Assembly: GCA_019359535.1 (NCBI GenBank)
Contig: JAHHHE010000009.1
Span: 1 to 51,807 of the forward strand
DNA length: 51,807 nucleotides
Source: Gloeocapsa sp. UFS-A4-WI-NPMV-4B04
GTDB taxonomy: Bacteria > Cyanobacteriota > Cyanobacteriia > Cyanobacteriales > Chroococcidiopsidaceae
Direction: 5' to 3'
A program made the translations under genes and the position numbers. The notes beneath the pieces are model-generated. The model made no database searches. It was given only the letters and a program-made list of their open reading frames with translations, and had not been told where the DNA came from. Of this stretch, positions 15,007-23,941 are shown one piece after another (position 1 is the first letter of the stretch; every line of letters begins with the position of its first letter).

Positions 15007-16503
15007 GTGAGTGCAACAAAATCGCTGTTACAAGTTTTTCAAAGCCGGAAGATGGCGGCTTTGTTGTTACTAGGTTTTTCATCGGGTTTGCCGTTATTTC
15101 TCACAAGTAGAACCCTGCAAATTTGGATGACAGAAGAGAATGTGGATTTAGGTGTTATTGGGTTATTTGCTGTTGTAGCTTTGCCTTATTCCCTCAAATT
15201 CTTATGGTCGCCGTTATTGGATCGATTTGTGCCACCTTTTATGGGGCGTAGACGTGGTTGGCTAGTTATTACTCAGGTGGGGTTATTAGTTGCGATCGCA
15301 GCTATGGCATTTCAAAAACCCGCTCAAGATGTACAAGTATTACAATTGCTGGCGCTTAATGCTTTAATTATTACTTTTTTAAGCGCGACTCAAGACATTG
15401 CTGGTGATGCTTACCGCACTGATGTACTCAAACCAAATGAACTAGAAACAGGGGCATCTGTTTGGGTGCTTGGCTATCGGATAGCTCTTTTAGCAACAAG
15501 TTTTTTAGCTTTAGTTTTAGCAGATTATCTACCTTGGAATGTAGTTTATCTGATCATGGCAGCTTTCATGGCAGTGGGGATTATCACATCCTTTTGGACT
15601 CCAGAAGCAGCAGGCGAAAATTTCCAAAATCGTACCCCTTTATCTTCAAAAGATGTACTTTTTCTACTCTTAATAGTTTTATTAGTGGCAGGTTTACTAG
15701 GTAGTGTTTTAATAGGTTACATCCCTTTAAATGTGTTTTATTGGGTAGTAGCAGCTGTGATAGGAGTATGGTTAACCACATCTTTTTTACTGCCCAAAAA
15801 GACATTAGCTAACGAATTAGAAAGCCCGCCTCAAACTTTGCAAGATGCTATAACTCTACCATTTCAAGAGTTTTTTCAGAGATTTGGAACTCTTCAAGGT
15901 AGTTTAATTCTTGCTTTTATATTACTCTACAAACTTGGTGACGCTTTAGTTGGAAACATGGCGAATCCATTTTTAGTAGCCATAAACTTTAGCAAAACTC
16001 AAATAGGAGCAATCCAAGGAGGCATGGGCTTTCTGGCGACAACTGTTGGCGTATTAGCTGGCGGTGCAATTTTGACTAAATTGGGGATAAATCGCTGTCT
16101 TTGGATATTTGGTATTCTGCAATTACTAAGTAATCTTGGTTATTACATCTTAGCGATCGCTGGCAAAAACGATTCTCTTTTAGTCATAGCGATTAATATC
16201 GAAAATTTCTGTGCAGGATTAGTTACAGTTGTCACGGTTGCCTTCTTAATGAGCCTTTGTAACCACCGTTTTACAACTACTCAGTTTGCTTTATTCTCTA
16301 GTTTGACAGCTATCAGCAGAGACATTCTCTCAGCGCCTGCGGGTGAGTTAGTTAAAGCAACAGGCTGGCCTTCATTCTTTTTAATTACTATAGTGTTGGC
16401 TTTACCTGGATTGCTGCTTTTGCCGTTTGTCGCTCCCTGGAATCCTCAACCTGTTGCGATGCCAAGACCAGGATTAGACGATGACGATTCATATAAGTTG
16501 TAG
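15007..16503 (+). CDS. AmpG-like MFS transporter
   Basis: A 498-residue polytopic membrane protein of the AmpG/muropeptide permease branch of MFS: RKMAALLLLGFSSGLPLFLT at the N terminus, then WMTEENVDLGVIGLF, PLLDRFVPPFMGRRRGW (loop 2-3 motif) and SATQDIAGDAYRTD (the Gln-Asp in helix 4 typical of AmpG). About 14 hydrophobic segments. Family members carry cell-wall anhydromuropeptides into the cytoplasm for recycling; substrate here is by analogy. The GTG start has an AAGGAG element 10 nt upstream. First gene of the core-like region. Confidence 0.85.
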   Translation: MSATKSLLQVFQSRKMAALLLLGFSSGLPLFLTSRTLQIWMTEENVDLGVIGLFAVVALPYSLKFLWSPLLDRFVPPFMGRRRGWLVITQVGLLVAIAAMAFQKPAQDVQVLQLLALNALIITFLSATQDIAGDAYRTDVLKPNELETGASVWVLGYRIALLATSFLALVLADYLPWNVVYLIMAAFMAVGIITSFWTPEAAGENFQNRTPLSSKDVLFLLLIVLLVAGLLGSVLIGYIPLNVFYWVVAAVIGVWLTTSFLLPKKTLANELESPPQTLQDAITLPFQEFFQRFGTLQGSLILAFILLYKLGDALVGNMANPFLVAINFSKTQIGAIQGGMGFLATTVGVLAGGAILTKLGINRCLWIFGILQLLSNLGYYILAIAGKNDSLLVIAINIENFCAGLVTVVTVAFLMSLCNHRFTTTQFALFSSLTAISRDILSAPAGELVKATGWPSFFLITIVLALPGLLLLPFVAPWNPQPVAMPRPGLDDDDSYKL

Positions 16504-16554
16504 GATGGAAAAGAGAAGTTAATAAATTTTCAGCTATCTCCTAGATCTATAAAT

Positions 16555-16764
16555 ATGGTTATCTTTCGTCAATACATTGCTCCATTAATCGTAGTATTAG
16601 TGTTTTTCGTTGCCCTCGTTGCAGTCAGCGCCCGCATATTTTTACCAAGCGATATGGCAGCGCCAGCACCGATTGAGGAAGTAACTCCGCAGCCAAAACA
16701 CGCTCAATTACCATCATTTACCCTATCCTTTGTAGGTAAGCAATATTTCTTACCTTCTAGCTAA
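16555..16764 (+). CDS. small single-pass membrane protein, 69 aa
   Basis: One membrane segment at about residues 8-30 (APLIVVLVFFVALVAVSARI), then a Pro/Ala/Glu-rich exposed part and a short hydrophobic tail. It lies 51 nt after the AmpG-like gene and 17 nt before the GNAT gene, so all three may be one transcript. Unrecognised family. Confidence 0.6.
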   Translation: MVIFRQYIAPLIVVLVFFVALVAVSARIFLPSDMAAPAPIEEVTPQPKHAQLPSFTLSFVGKQYFLPSS

Positions 16765-16781
16765 CTCCTTTTATTGCATTG

Positions 16782-17285
16782 GTGTCTGAGCAACTGCTAC
16801 CTGGGTACTATTTGCGCGTTGGATCAAGTTTAGATCGAGCGTTGCTGGTAAAGTTTATGCAACGAACTTACCAGGATTTGTCACCAGAACACGATTTTTC
16901 TCATCTGGCGCACACAGTTGAACAATACTTTTCTAAAGACACGCCTTTGTGGTGGGTTGATTTTTTAGCTAAAGGGCAAAACGAATCTAACTCTTCGCCT
17001 CAGCCTGTAGCTTGCCTATGGGTAGGAAATGCCATAGATCAAGTACGCGGCGATCGCCATACTCATATTTTTCTGCTCTACGTCAAGCCAGAACATCGGC
17101 GGCGCGGTGTTGGTAAAGCTTTAATGCGCTATGTAGAAAATTGGGCAATTGCTAGAGGCGATCGCCAGATCGGTTTACAAGTTTTTCAATTCAATTCCAG
17201 TGCAATAAATCTTTATAATCAATTAGGCTACCAAACTCAATCACTCTGGATGGTTAAATCTCTGCATGGTGAGATGGCAGAATAA
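16782..17285 (+). CDS. GNAT-family N-acetyltransferase
   Basis: A 167-residue GNAT acetyltransferase. The acetyl-CoA-binding motif A is HIFLLYVKPEHRRRGVGKAL (R/Q-x-x-G-x-G), followed by MRYVENWAIARGDRQIGLQV and the motif B segment NSSAINLYNQLGYQTQSLWM. The acceptor is unknown; similar proteins modify small molecules or protein N termini. Start is GTG 16782 or TTG 16779. It directly follows a small membrane protein gene. Confidence 0.85.
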   Translation: MSEQLLPGYYLRVGSSLDRALLVKFMQRTYQDLSPEHDFSHLAHTVEQYFSKDTPLWWVDFLAKGQNESNSSPQPVACLWVGNAIDQVRGDRHTHIFLLYVKPEHRRRGVGKALMRYVENWAIARGDRQIGLQVFQFNSSAINLYNQLGYQTQSLWMVKSLHGEMAE

Positions 17286-17368
17286 GTAAAATTATTGACA
17301 GTATTTCAAGTAGGCAACTGAGCTCCAAAATGGTTAGATGACAGTAGGATACGGTACTTTAGTTAAGT

Positions 17369-18130
17369 ATGTATGACGAAGACGACCTAACCTTACTTGA
17401 GGAACTTGAAGTTGAGCTAGAAAGTCCCCTAGATCATCTAGGGCCGCTTACTGCTGAAGCGGAAGTGCCAAAGCCCAACCCAGACGCAATGCTGGCTCTA
17501 CTAGAAGATTCTCAAACACAGCAACGGATGTTAGCGGCGCGGGCATTTTGCGATCTTGAGGATCAACGTGCTACTCCCCATTTAATTCGCTTGTTAACCG
17601 ATGTCTGCCCGTTAGTGCGGGTGAGTGCTGCTTATGGTATCGGACGCAACCCAAGTCCAGATGCCGTAGAACCGTTGATCGCCCAACTTAATGGGGATTG
17701 GAATGGGTATGTGCGTAAAGGAGTTGTTTGGGCTTTGGGAAACTGCCGTGATCGCCGCTCTTTAGCGCCCCTAGCAGAAGCGTTGAGAACTGATATTTCT
17801 GCTGTCCGACTATGGGCAGCCAGCGCTTTAGCCCAAATGGTAGAGGTAGGTTATGAGGCAGTATTGGGCGCTATGCCGCCACTAATTGAAGCCTTGGTAC
17901 AAGATCCTGTACCAGCTATCCGCAGTAACTGTGCTTGGGCAATAGGACAGCTATGCCGCGAACTTCCTTCTAATGTTGTCTATGCCACTGCGATCGACGC
18001 TTTAATTCAAGCCTTTGCCGAAGACGATGATTTAGGAGTCCGAGAAGACTCCAAGGCAGCACTATTAGGAGTAGGCGATCCTCGTGGACTTCAGTTGATT
18101 GAAACTTTAGAACAAGAAGGATGGTTCTAG
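17369..18130 (+). CDS. HEAT-repeat protein
   Basis: 253 residues with an acidic N-terminal 30 residues and then about five HEAT/PBS-lyase-type helical repeats, e.g. RMLAARAFCDLEDQRATPHL, VRVSAAYGIGRNPSPDAVEP, VRKGVVWALGNCRDRRSLAP, VRLWAASALAQM and IRSNCAWAIGQL. In cyanobacteria such proteins include phycobilin lyases and NblB-like proteins, but also general scaffolds; no residue here picks one. Stand-alone gene, convergent with narM. Confidence 0.8.
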   Translation: MYDEDDLTLLEELEVELESPLDHLGPLTAEAEVPKPNPDAMLALLEDSQTQQRMLAARAFCDLEDQRATPHLIRLLTDVCPLVRVSAAYGIGRNPSPDAVEPLIAQLNGDWNGYVRKGVVWALGNCRDRRSLAPLAEALRTDISAVRLWAASALAQMVEVGYEAVLGAMPPLIEALVQDPVPAIRSNCAWAIGQLCRELPSNVVYATAIDALIQAFAEDDDLGVREDSKAALLGVGDPRGLQLIETLEQEGWF

Positions 18131-18159
18131 TAAGGGATCAGGGGTTAAGAAATTCTACT

Positions 18160-18609
18160 TCAGATCAAATTAAATTCCTGTATTGCTGGTAAAAAGTTTT
18201 TGTTTTCGTGGCTAGAACGGCTGAGTTTAATCAAGGCAAAGCGCTGTAAAGGAGTTAATCCGACCCACTGTTGCGATGTAATGTTAGTACCAATTTCTTT
18301 AACTTTTTCTTGAATACTAGGCGGAATATTGGTTGCATCCATCCAATCTGGATGTGATTCAACTGGAAGTTCATCGGCTGCTACGCCACTCTGTTTTTGA
18401 ACTAGCTGTTGGAGAAATTCTCGATATGCTTGAATTTCTGTTGCTGTAGTACAAGGCTGCTCAACTAATGCTTGACGCTCCGTTGAACTAAAATGATTCC
18501 AATGAGATAATTTGAGCTTAATTCCACAAGTGTCAAGCTTGAATCTTACTTGCATCGGGATACAACGTAAGCTATCTACAAAATCTGCCTCGAATTGAAA
18601 AAACTCCAT
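18160..18609 (-). CDS. narM: nitrate reductase associated protein (NarM type)
   Basis: A 149-residue protein matching the nitrate-reductase-associated family: FQFEADFVDSLRCIPMQVRF then KLDTCGIKLKLSHWNHFS, a YREFLQQLV segment and GLTPLQRFALIKLSRSSHE. In Synechococcus, NarM is needed for assembly or activity of the ferredoxin-dependent nitrate reductase NarB. The gene lies 12 nt downstream of a PsiE-like membrane protein gene on the same strand, likely co-transcribed. No narB or nitrate transporter gene lies in the window. Confidence 0.85.
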   Translation of the reverse strand: MEFFQFEADFVDSLRCIPMQVRFKLDTCGIKLKLSHWNHFSSTERQALVEQPCTTATEIQAYREFLQQLVQKQSGVAADELPVESHPDWMDATNIPPSIQEKVKEIGTNITSQQWVGLTPLQRFALIKLSRSSHENKNFLPAIQEFNLI

Positions 18610-18621
18610 GATGCCCCTTGT

Positions 18622-19086
18622 TTAGTGTGTTTTTGTGGTGCTAGTGTTCCGAATAATTAGATAACTAATTGATAAAGCTAAAACTGCTATTGCTAATCCA
18701 ATTAACTCTATTCCAGATGTTTTTTCCAAATCCAAAATAATAAGTTTACGAGCAACAGCAATTAAAGAAGTGACAATAACTAATTCAACTTGAATAACGT
18801 GCTTTTGCAAGTAGGCTGTAATATTTTCTAAAATTTCTAAAGCAATTAGAATATTCAAAAATAAACCAAAAATTTCAATTAGGGTAGTACCAAAAAAGCC
18901 AACAGGTTCTGAAAATAGTTCTCGAGCTAAAAATATTACCAAATCAAAAACGGCAACCAAAATTACTATTACCATTGCCAGTGATAAAACTTTGGAGACT
19001 AAATTCTCTATACTTCCAATCAGACGGAGAAAGTTTTCATCCTTATGAGATGTTTTAATTTGGTTTAAGGCTTTCCTGAGCCACAT
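18622..19086 (-). CDS. PsiE-family (phosphate-starvation-inducible) membrane protein
   Basis: About 154 residues with four predicted membrane segments (VLSLAMVIVILVAVFDLVIF, then LIEIFGLFLNILIALEILE, VELVIVTSLIAVARKLIIL, GLAIAVLALSISYLIIR), in the order seen in PsiE-family proteins. Inner-membrane location; molecular function unknown. A TTG at 19110 extends the frame by 8 codons; the ATG at 19086 is used here. It precedes narM by 12 nt. Confidence 0.75.
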   Translation of the reverse strand: MWLRKALNQIKTSHKDENFLRLIGSIENLVSKVLSLAMVIVILVAVFDLVIFLARELFSEPVGFFGTTLIEIFGLFLNILIALEILENITAYLQKHVIQVELVIVTSLIAVARKLIILDLEKTSGIELIGLAIAVLALSISYLIIRNTSTTKTH

Positions 19087-19323
19087 TAGTTTGAAGTCTA
19101 AATTAGACAATAAAGAAAGGTATGCTGAAAGGATTATACTTGCTTCGAGTCAGCTAGACATAAAAATTGCTTTTTTCTTCTGTTAAATTATTCTGGTTGT
19201 CTGCCGCAATCTGTAGATATTTTTACAAAACAGACATTTTAAGTTGGCACACCTGTCCGGCGAAGTGTACAAAATCACAAAATGTTTCTTTTGATATATT
19301 GTGTTTAAGCCTTTAATTTGAAT

Positions 19324-20679
19324 ATGACTAAATCTGAATTGAAGACAGATAAAATTGGCGATCGCGCTATTGTTGTTGGTGGCAGTATAGCCGGGATGCT
19401 TGCCGCCCGCGTACTTGCTAATCATTTTGCCTCAGTCACAATTATTGAAACAGACAAACTGCCTGAAAATCCAGATGTTCGCAAAGGTGTACCACAATCT
19501 GTTCAGCCTCATATTTTACTTACAAAAGGCTACAGAATACTAGAAGAGCTTTTTCCTGGGCTCGGTTCTCAATTAAGCGCAGCTGGCGGTTTAACAATAG
19601 AATGGGCGCGAGAATTTCATCATTTTGGATACGGAGGCTGGAGTGCTAGCGCTGATGCGTCTGACATCATTTCCTTTACTTGCACCCGTCCTTTATTAGA
19701 GTGGGCTATCCGACAACGATTGTCTAACTTCTCAAATGTCCAATTTTTTGAAAAACGGCGCGTTACAGGACTATTATCCAATGGCAAGCGCATTACTGGA
19801 GTATGCTTACACTCAATTTCTGGATCTGATCAAGAGCATTTGCCAGCTGAGTTAGTAGTGGATGCTAGCGACCGTCGTTCCCAAGCACCCAAATGGTTAG
19901 AAAGTCTAGGCTTTACTCCGCCATCAGAAACCGTTGTCGATCCGTTTCTAGGCTATGCAACCCGCCGCTACCGAGAACCAAATCCACCAAGCTGGAAAGT
20001 AATGCTGATATCGCAGTCTCCCCCAAATGGCACACGGCTAGGTTATCTGGCGAGAATTGAAGGTGGGGAATGGATTGCTACTCTTGGTGGCTATGGACGT
20101 GACTTTCCCCCACTAGACAATGAGGGTTTTTTAGATTTTGCCCGTAGCCTGCCTAGCCAAAAGTTTTATGAAGCGATCGCTGACGCTGAACCTGTATCGC
20201 CGATCTATGCCCATCGTGCCACAACCAACAGACTACGCCACTACGAAAAAGTAATGCTTCCTGAAGGCTTTGTGTGTCTAGGAGACGCTGTTTGCGCTTT
20301 GTGTCCTGTCTACGGTCAAGGAATGACAGTTAGCGCTTTATCAGCAATAATTCTCCGAGATTGGCTGAATGATCCGCATAGCCGATTAGCCAATGGCTCA
20401 TACATATCCTCACGCTTCCAAAACAGCCTAGCTAAAAGTAATTCGCTGCACTGGGCTTTAGCAACTGCACAGGACTCCCGCTTTCCGACAACTCAAGGAA
20501 GGAAATTGCCTGGGCGAATGAGTAAACTGATGGCTTGGTATACTAAGCGGCTACTGGTGAAAACAAGCTCAGATGCAACTTTGCACATTCTTTTGATTGA
20601 GGTAGCACACCTGCTCAAATCACCTTTAGCACTGTATCACCCCTCAGTTGTATTGCGTGTGCTGAGGAGAAATACCTAA
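19324..20679 (+). CDS. FAD-dependent oxidoreductase (monooxygenase-like)
   Basis: About 451 residues. N-terminal FAD-binding Rossmann motif AIVVGGSIAGMLAARVLANH followed by TIIETDKLPENPDVRKGVPQ; a second FAD segment is GFVCLGDAVCALCPVYGQGM (the GD motif near 320), as in p-hydroxybenzoate-hydroxylase-type and geranylgeranyl-reductase-like flavoproteins. The substrate cannot be told. The TTG two codons upstream is possible, but ATG is chosen. Stand-alone gene, with AT-rich flanks on both sides. Confidence 0.8.
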   Translation: MTKSELKTDKIGDRAIVVGGSIAGMLAARVLANHFASVTIIETDKLPENPDVRKGVPQSVQPHILLTKGYRILEELFPGLGSQLSAAGGLTIEWAREFHHFGYGGWSASADASDIISFTCTRPLLEWAIRQRLSNFSNVQFFEKRRVTGLLSNGKRITGVCLHSISGSDQEHLPAELVVDASDRRSQAPKWLESLGFTPPSETVVDPFLGYATRRYREPNPPSWKVMLISQSPPNGTRLGYLARIEGGEWIATLGGYGRDFPPLDNEGFLDFARSLPSQKFYEAIADAEPVSPIYAHRATTNRLRHYEKVMLPEGFVCLGDAVCALCPVYGQGMTVSALSAIILRDWLNDPHSRLANGSYISSRFQNSLAKSNSLHWALATAQDSRFPTTQGRKLPGRMSKLMAWYTKRLLVKTSSDATLHILLIEVAHLLKSPLALYHPSVVLRVLRRNT

Positions 20680-20688
20680 ATAGCGCAA

Positions 20689-20877
20689 TTATTTAAGATT
20701 CAGCACTAAAGATACATCATTTGAGACAATTGGATGAGAAGCTAGTTTCCAAATGCACACAGCGCATCCCTTGTCCAGTTCTAGGGCATACTTATGTACC
20801 CAACGAGAACGCTTACTGTGATCTCCTTCCAGTTCTCGTATGTAATAACAGTCAATACTATTAGTAGAATTACGCAA
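20689..20877 (-). CDS. possible small protein or gene remnant, 62 aa
   Basis: Minus-strand frame with coding-like text (YYIRELEGDHSKRSRWVHKY then CAVCIWKLASHPIVSNDVSL) that stays open some codons upstream without an ATG; the only start is a TTG. It may be the end of a decayed gene. Convergent with the flavoprotein gene, 10 nt apart. Confidence 0.3.
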   Translation of the reverse strand: MRNSTNSIDCYYIRELEGDHSKRSRWVHKYALELDKGCAVCIWKLASHPIVSNDVSLVLNLK

Positions 20878-21473
20878 AACGTAGTTTTGTTTAATTTTAT
20901 ATTTAACTCAATTTTTTAAAACGATTTTTAATAAATATTAAATAAAATAAATATATTTAAAATAAATACTAACTTCAATTATTTATTTTAAAGTTTTTTA
21001 AAGTCTTTGATTGTTCTTTTTTGTTGGCATGAGCTACAAGCAAGGATTTTAAAATTAACTAAATTAACCATTAATTATACTTTAAGCATAAAAAACGGTA
21101 TATTTACTCACACAATTTGAGTGAGAGCAAGATTGAGTGACTCCAAAACGTTACTTAAAATTAAACATCTATTTTTAGAGAGAGTACAAAAACATAGCAA
21201 GAGTTTTAAAATTATTACTAATTATTGTTTGATCAATGATTTTTATTAAGATTGTAGCTAAAAAAAGAGTAGATAAATATATTGGATGAGGCGGTATTTT
21301 ATCCTTTGAGTAGATTAATTCAACAAGTAGCGATCGCTACTTGTTGAATGTGTATAAGTTTTCGTTTCAGGAAAAGTAGATAAGTTAGAAGCCAATGACT
21401 AAAATATCTGCATAGTGCTAGTATCAACAACTCTGAAAAATTTTAAGCTAAATCTATCAAGAGCGCAAAGAAT
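20878..21473. other. AT-rich intergenic stretch
   Basis: About 600 bp with runs of A and T and no credible frame. One GCGATCGC site sits inside a small inverted repeat (CAACAAGTAGCGATCGCTACTTGTTG at about 21320-21347, given here only by its ends: CAACAAGTAG and CTACTTGTTG). This may be a terminator or a HIP1-centred palindrome. Nothing else seen. Confidence 0.5.
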
Positions 21474-22451
21474 ATGATAGTAAGTACACAAAATAAACCC
21501 CAAACATTAGGAGACTGGGCATCTCTGGCAATTGATAAACACTTGCAAAAAGTAATTAAGCACGAAGATGGTGTGATTAAAGACAAACATCCAGAAGATT
21601 TACACCAAATGCGCGTTGGAATGCGCCGCTTACGCAGTGCTATAACGGGCTTTGCCCCAGCTATCTTACTACCAAAGTCCGCCCAGGAAAAGAAAATTGG
21701 CAAGATTGCTCATACCTTGGGAAGCCTGCGAGATTTAGATGTGCTGCGGGAAGCACTTGAAAATCAATACAAACCCGCTTTACCTTCAGAAGAACAAAAA
21801 TCTTTAAAAACCGCTTTAGTTCACCTAGATAAGCAGCGACGACAGGTTTTAAAAGAAGTTAAGCATACATTGAAACATGAGCATTACAAGTCTCTGAAGC
21901 AGTCTTTGAATAAGTGGCTGAAGCAGCCAAAATACCAAGAAATTGCTCATATGCCTATTCAAGAAGTGCTGCCAGATTTACTTTTGCCTGAAGTGAGTAA
22001 ATTGTTTTTGCATCCAGGGTGGCTAGTGGGAACGAGAGTCAATGGAGGAAAAGTTGATGTTTTTAAGGAACTAGAACCTGAAATAGTAGCGCAACAACTG
22101 GCAGAACAGGGAGCAGTTCTACATAGTCTGCGTAAAGAAACAAAGCGTATCCGTTACCAAATGGAGGTATTTAGCGACTTCTATGGCGAAGCTTATCAAG
22201 CTTATCTTGAAGACGTGAAAACTATCCAAGAAATTTTAGGTGAGCTCCAAGATAGTGTTGTTTTAAGTGAGTTTCTGACAGATGTATTGAAGTCTAAAAC
22301 TAAAAAGGAACTTCCGACATTAGCAGAACAATTAGCACAGGAGAGTTACGAAGCTTGGCAGCACTGGCAAACTTTACAGCAACGGTATTTGAATCTTGAA
22401 ACTAGGAAAGGCTTTCATTTAGTCATACTTCAGCCTACATTTTCTTCTTGA
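21474..22451 (+). CDS. CHAD domain protein
   Basis: 325 residues. The CHAD signature is clear: HPEDLHQMRVGMRRLRSAIT with its His and Arg residues near the N terminus, GSLRDLDVLREAL, and the second half LHSLRKETKRIRYQMEVF with ILGELQDSVVLSEFL. CHAD proteins are all-helical and bind polyphosphate through conserved His and basic residues, and often associate with polyphosphate granules. No fused CYTH domain is present. Alone on the plus strand, followed by a stretch of decayed genes. Confidence 0.9.
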   Translation: MIVSTQNKPQTLGDWASLAIDKHLQKVIKHEDGVIKDKHPEDLHQMRVGMRRLRSAITGFAPAILLPKSAQEKKIGKIAHTLGSLRDLDVLREALENQYKPALPSEEQKSLKTALVHLDKQRRQVLKEVKHTLKHEHYKSLKQSLNKWLKQPKYQEIAHMPIQEVLPDLLLPEVSKLFLHPGWLVGTRVNGGKVDVFKELEPEIVAQQLAEQGAVLHSLRKETKRIRYQMEVFSDFYGEAYQAYLEDVKTIQEILGELQDSVVLSEFLTDVLKSKTKKELPTLAEQLAQESYEAWQHWQTLQQRYLNLETRKGFHLVILQPTFSS

Positions 22452-22473
22452 AGTTTATTATGAATTAGACATT

Positions 22474-22592
22474 TAAAATTTATTTTTCACTATTTCAAGA
22501 GCTTTGAGAGCATGATCAAATACGGCGATAAACTGTCTTAATTCTACTGGAGTGAGGTTATCTTTTCTTGTTTCAAGCTTTGAATCAATCTG
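22474..22592 (-). pseudogene. C-terminal gene remnant, about 39 codons
   Basis: Minus-strand reading QIDSKLETRKDNLTPVELRQ then FIAVFDHALKALEIVKNKF and stop. The text is coding-like and helical, but a stop precedes it and there is no start codon in frame. Probably the tail of a lost gene. Unrecognised. Confidence 0.35.
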
Positions 22593-22611
22593 TTATAAAG
22601 CATCGGTGGTA

Positions 22612-22815
22612 TTGCAACGCATATCCTGTCGCGGGGTTTGAATCCTTCAATGCTGACTTATACCGTAAGACAGCTAAACTAGCTGAGGAAAAATGTCCAG
22701 AGCTGAAAATTCGGGTATTTAGCGATCGCAAACATCACCACTAGCGCCGTAGAAGTAGCAGCAGCACTGCAAGGCGCTGATGTATTCAATGGTTGTAGTG
22801 CCAAAACTTTTTAAG
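22612..22815 (+). pseudogene. frameshifted N-terminal scrap of a magnesium chelatase H subunit (ChlH-like)
   Basis: Reads VAGFESFNADLYRKTAKLAE then EKCPELKIRVFSDR, followed by a one-base shift to SAVEVAAALQGADVF, then divergence and stop. This is, from memory, the start of a cyanobacterial ChlH/BchH paralogue (normally KRIVLxAGFESFN...RVFSDRDI...AAALxGADVFFGSLLFDYDQ). The bases before it also look like a damaged start (CAACGCATA). The full subunit exceeds 1200 residues, so nearly all of it is missing. Confidence 0.6.
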
Positions 22816-22885
22816 CACAGAGCTTTTGTAATCAATCAGCTTTAGTTATGCAGCTACGCAAAAAAAAGTAAAATATGAATTGTGT

Positions 22886-23092
22886 TCAAGCTTTACCACC
22901 TCGTTTTAGCACTCCTACAACTTGCCCGTTGCCAATCACATTTATCACCTCAAATCCTGGGAATGTGCTGCACGCTGTATTGCACAAGTGAAATCCCATC
23001 TCATGCCTTGTCAATCGTTTAAGCAATCGCTCCCCAAAGCTCAACTCAGTGATTGAGATATTTTTGCTGACGTATTTAAATTCAACACCATT
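22886..23092 (-). pseudogene. probable gene remnant, unrecognised
   Basis: Minus-strand frame of 68 codons with coding-like text (EFKYVSKNISITELSFGERL, RHEMGFHLCNTAC, VINVIGNGQVVGVLKRG) and a stop just upstream. The only ATG (22999) would give 37 residues. Either a fragment or a very small gene. No family recognised. Confidence 0.35.
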
Positions 23093-23329
23093 TCAATAAA
23101 ATTATTTATTAAGTAAGTCAAGCTTGGTACATGATTAGGAAAGTTGTATTTATTCCTACTATTTATTCAGCTTACAAATAATATTATTTCTTGATAAATA
23201 TTTGTGTAATCTTTAAATTTGAAGTTTGAAAAGTTAATTATTAGCTATATCTATCTAGTGCCTTTTAAGCGTAGCAAGTAGCGGAAAGTGGAATATCAAT
23301 AGTAATTTATCACATCATCTTTTTCTTTT

Positions 23330-23455
23330 CTACTTACTCTCTTCGACCAGCCATTTTTCGTAGTGATCGAATGCTTCGACAGGGACAGTCAAGGAAACTT
23401 CTTCATCGCTCATATTGAGTTTCTTTGCTAGTAAACAGTATAGATCGATGAATCT
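23330..23455 (-). pseudogene. short gene or remnant
   Basis: Reads RFIDLYCLLAKKLNMSDEEV then SLTVPVEAFDHYEKWLVEES and stop. A start at the internal ATG (23413) gives only 27 residues, and a stop lies directly before the open frame. The ending resembles small cyanobacterial proteins, but none I can name. Confidence 0.3.
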
Positions 23456-23530
23456 TTACTACTTTAAAGTGGATAGTCTGTTTTTCGTTCAGCCGTCTTT
23501 GTAGTGGACTAGGGGTGGCAATGTAGCGCT

Positions 23531-23686
23531 TCATCTAGGGATGCGATCGCGCATTGTCAAGGTTCTGCTGCCAGAGGACACTTTTACTAGCCACATGAGT
23601 TTTTGTAATAGAAGCTTGTCCGCTACATCGTGAATCAAACGAGCCTGGTAATAATTAAAGCCTCTATCAGTATAATCCCTGGATTT
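23531..23686 (-). pseudogene. short coding-like remnant
   Basis: Minus-strand text SRDYTDRGFNYYQARLIHDV then ADKLLLQKLMWLVK is non-random but lacks a start, with a stop just upstream. Belongs with the other decayed scraps between the CHAD gene and the large exported protein. Confidence 0.25.
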
Positions 23687-23811
23687 TTAATCAGCTTGAC
23701 AAGTAGTTAACAGAACTTCGCTTCAACGCTCTTAAAAGTTAATAATCTCTTTACAGAAGCGAAGTCTATCTTTATTTCAAATTTACACTAGCGCTAAATT
23801 TAGCCGTTACT

Positions 23812-23854
23812 CTATGTATATACACGCAAACAAGTTTTACGTATATATACGTAA
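23812..23854. promoter_or_regulatory. palindromic upstream region of the exported protein gene
   Basis: TTACGTATATATACGTAA (23837-23854) is a perfect 18-bp palindrome about 90 bp before the ATG. Eleven bp before it, CTATGTATATACACG (23812-23826) is nearly the CTATGTATATATACG found in both copies of the structured repeat at 5.1 and 6.0 kb. This looks like two binding sites for one regulator; that is inference. Confidence 0.45.
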
Positions 23855-23941
23855 CTTACTAAAACCAAAACATAAATAAATTACTTAAACGTATTTAGAT
23901 TTCGCCTTAGAAGTTTTTTGAGATCAGGAGGCTTATTAATC

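Noticed and set aside
14930..15109. 59-codon frame overlapping the start of the AmpG-like gene
   Set aside because: It runs in another frame over the ribosome-binding site and N terminus of a clear gene; the GTG start of the transporter explains the region.
19111..19180. NtcA box (GTA-N8-TAC) upstream of the PsiE-like/narM pair
   Set aside because: GTA and TAC words are present but at the wrong spacing.
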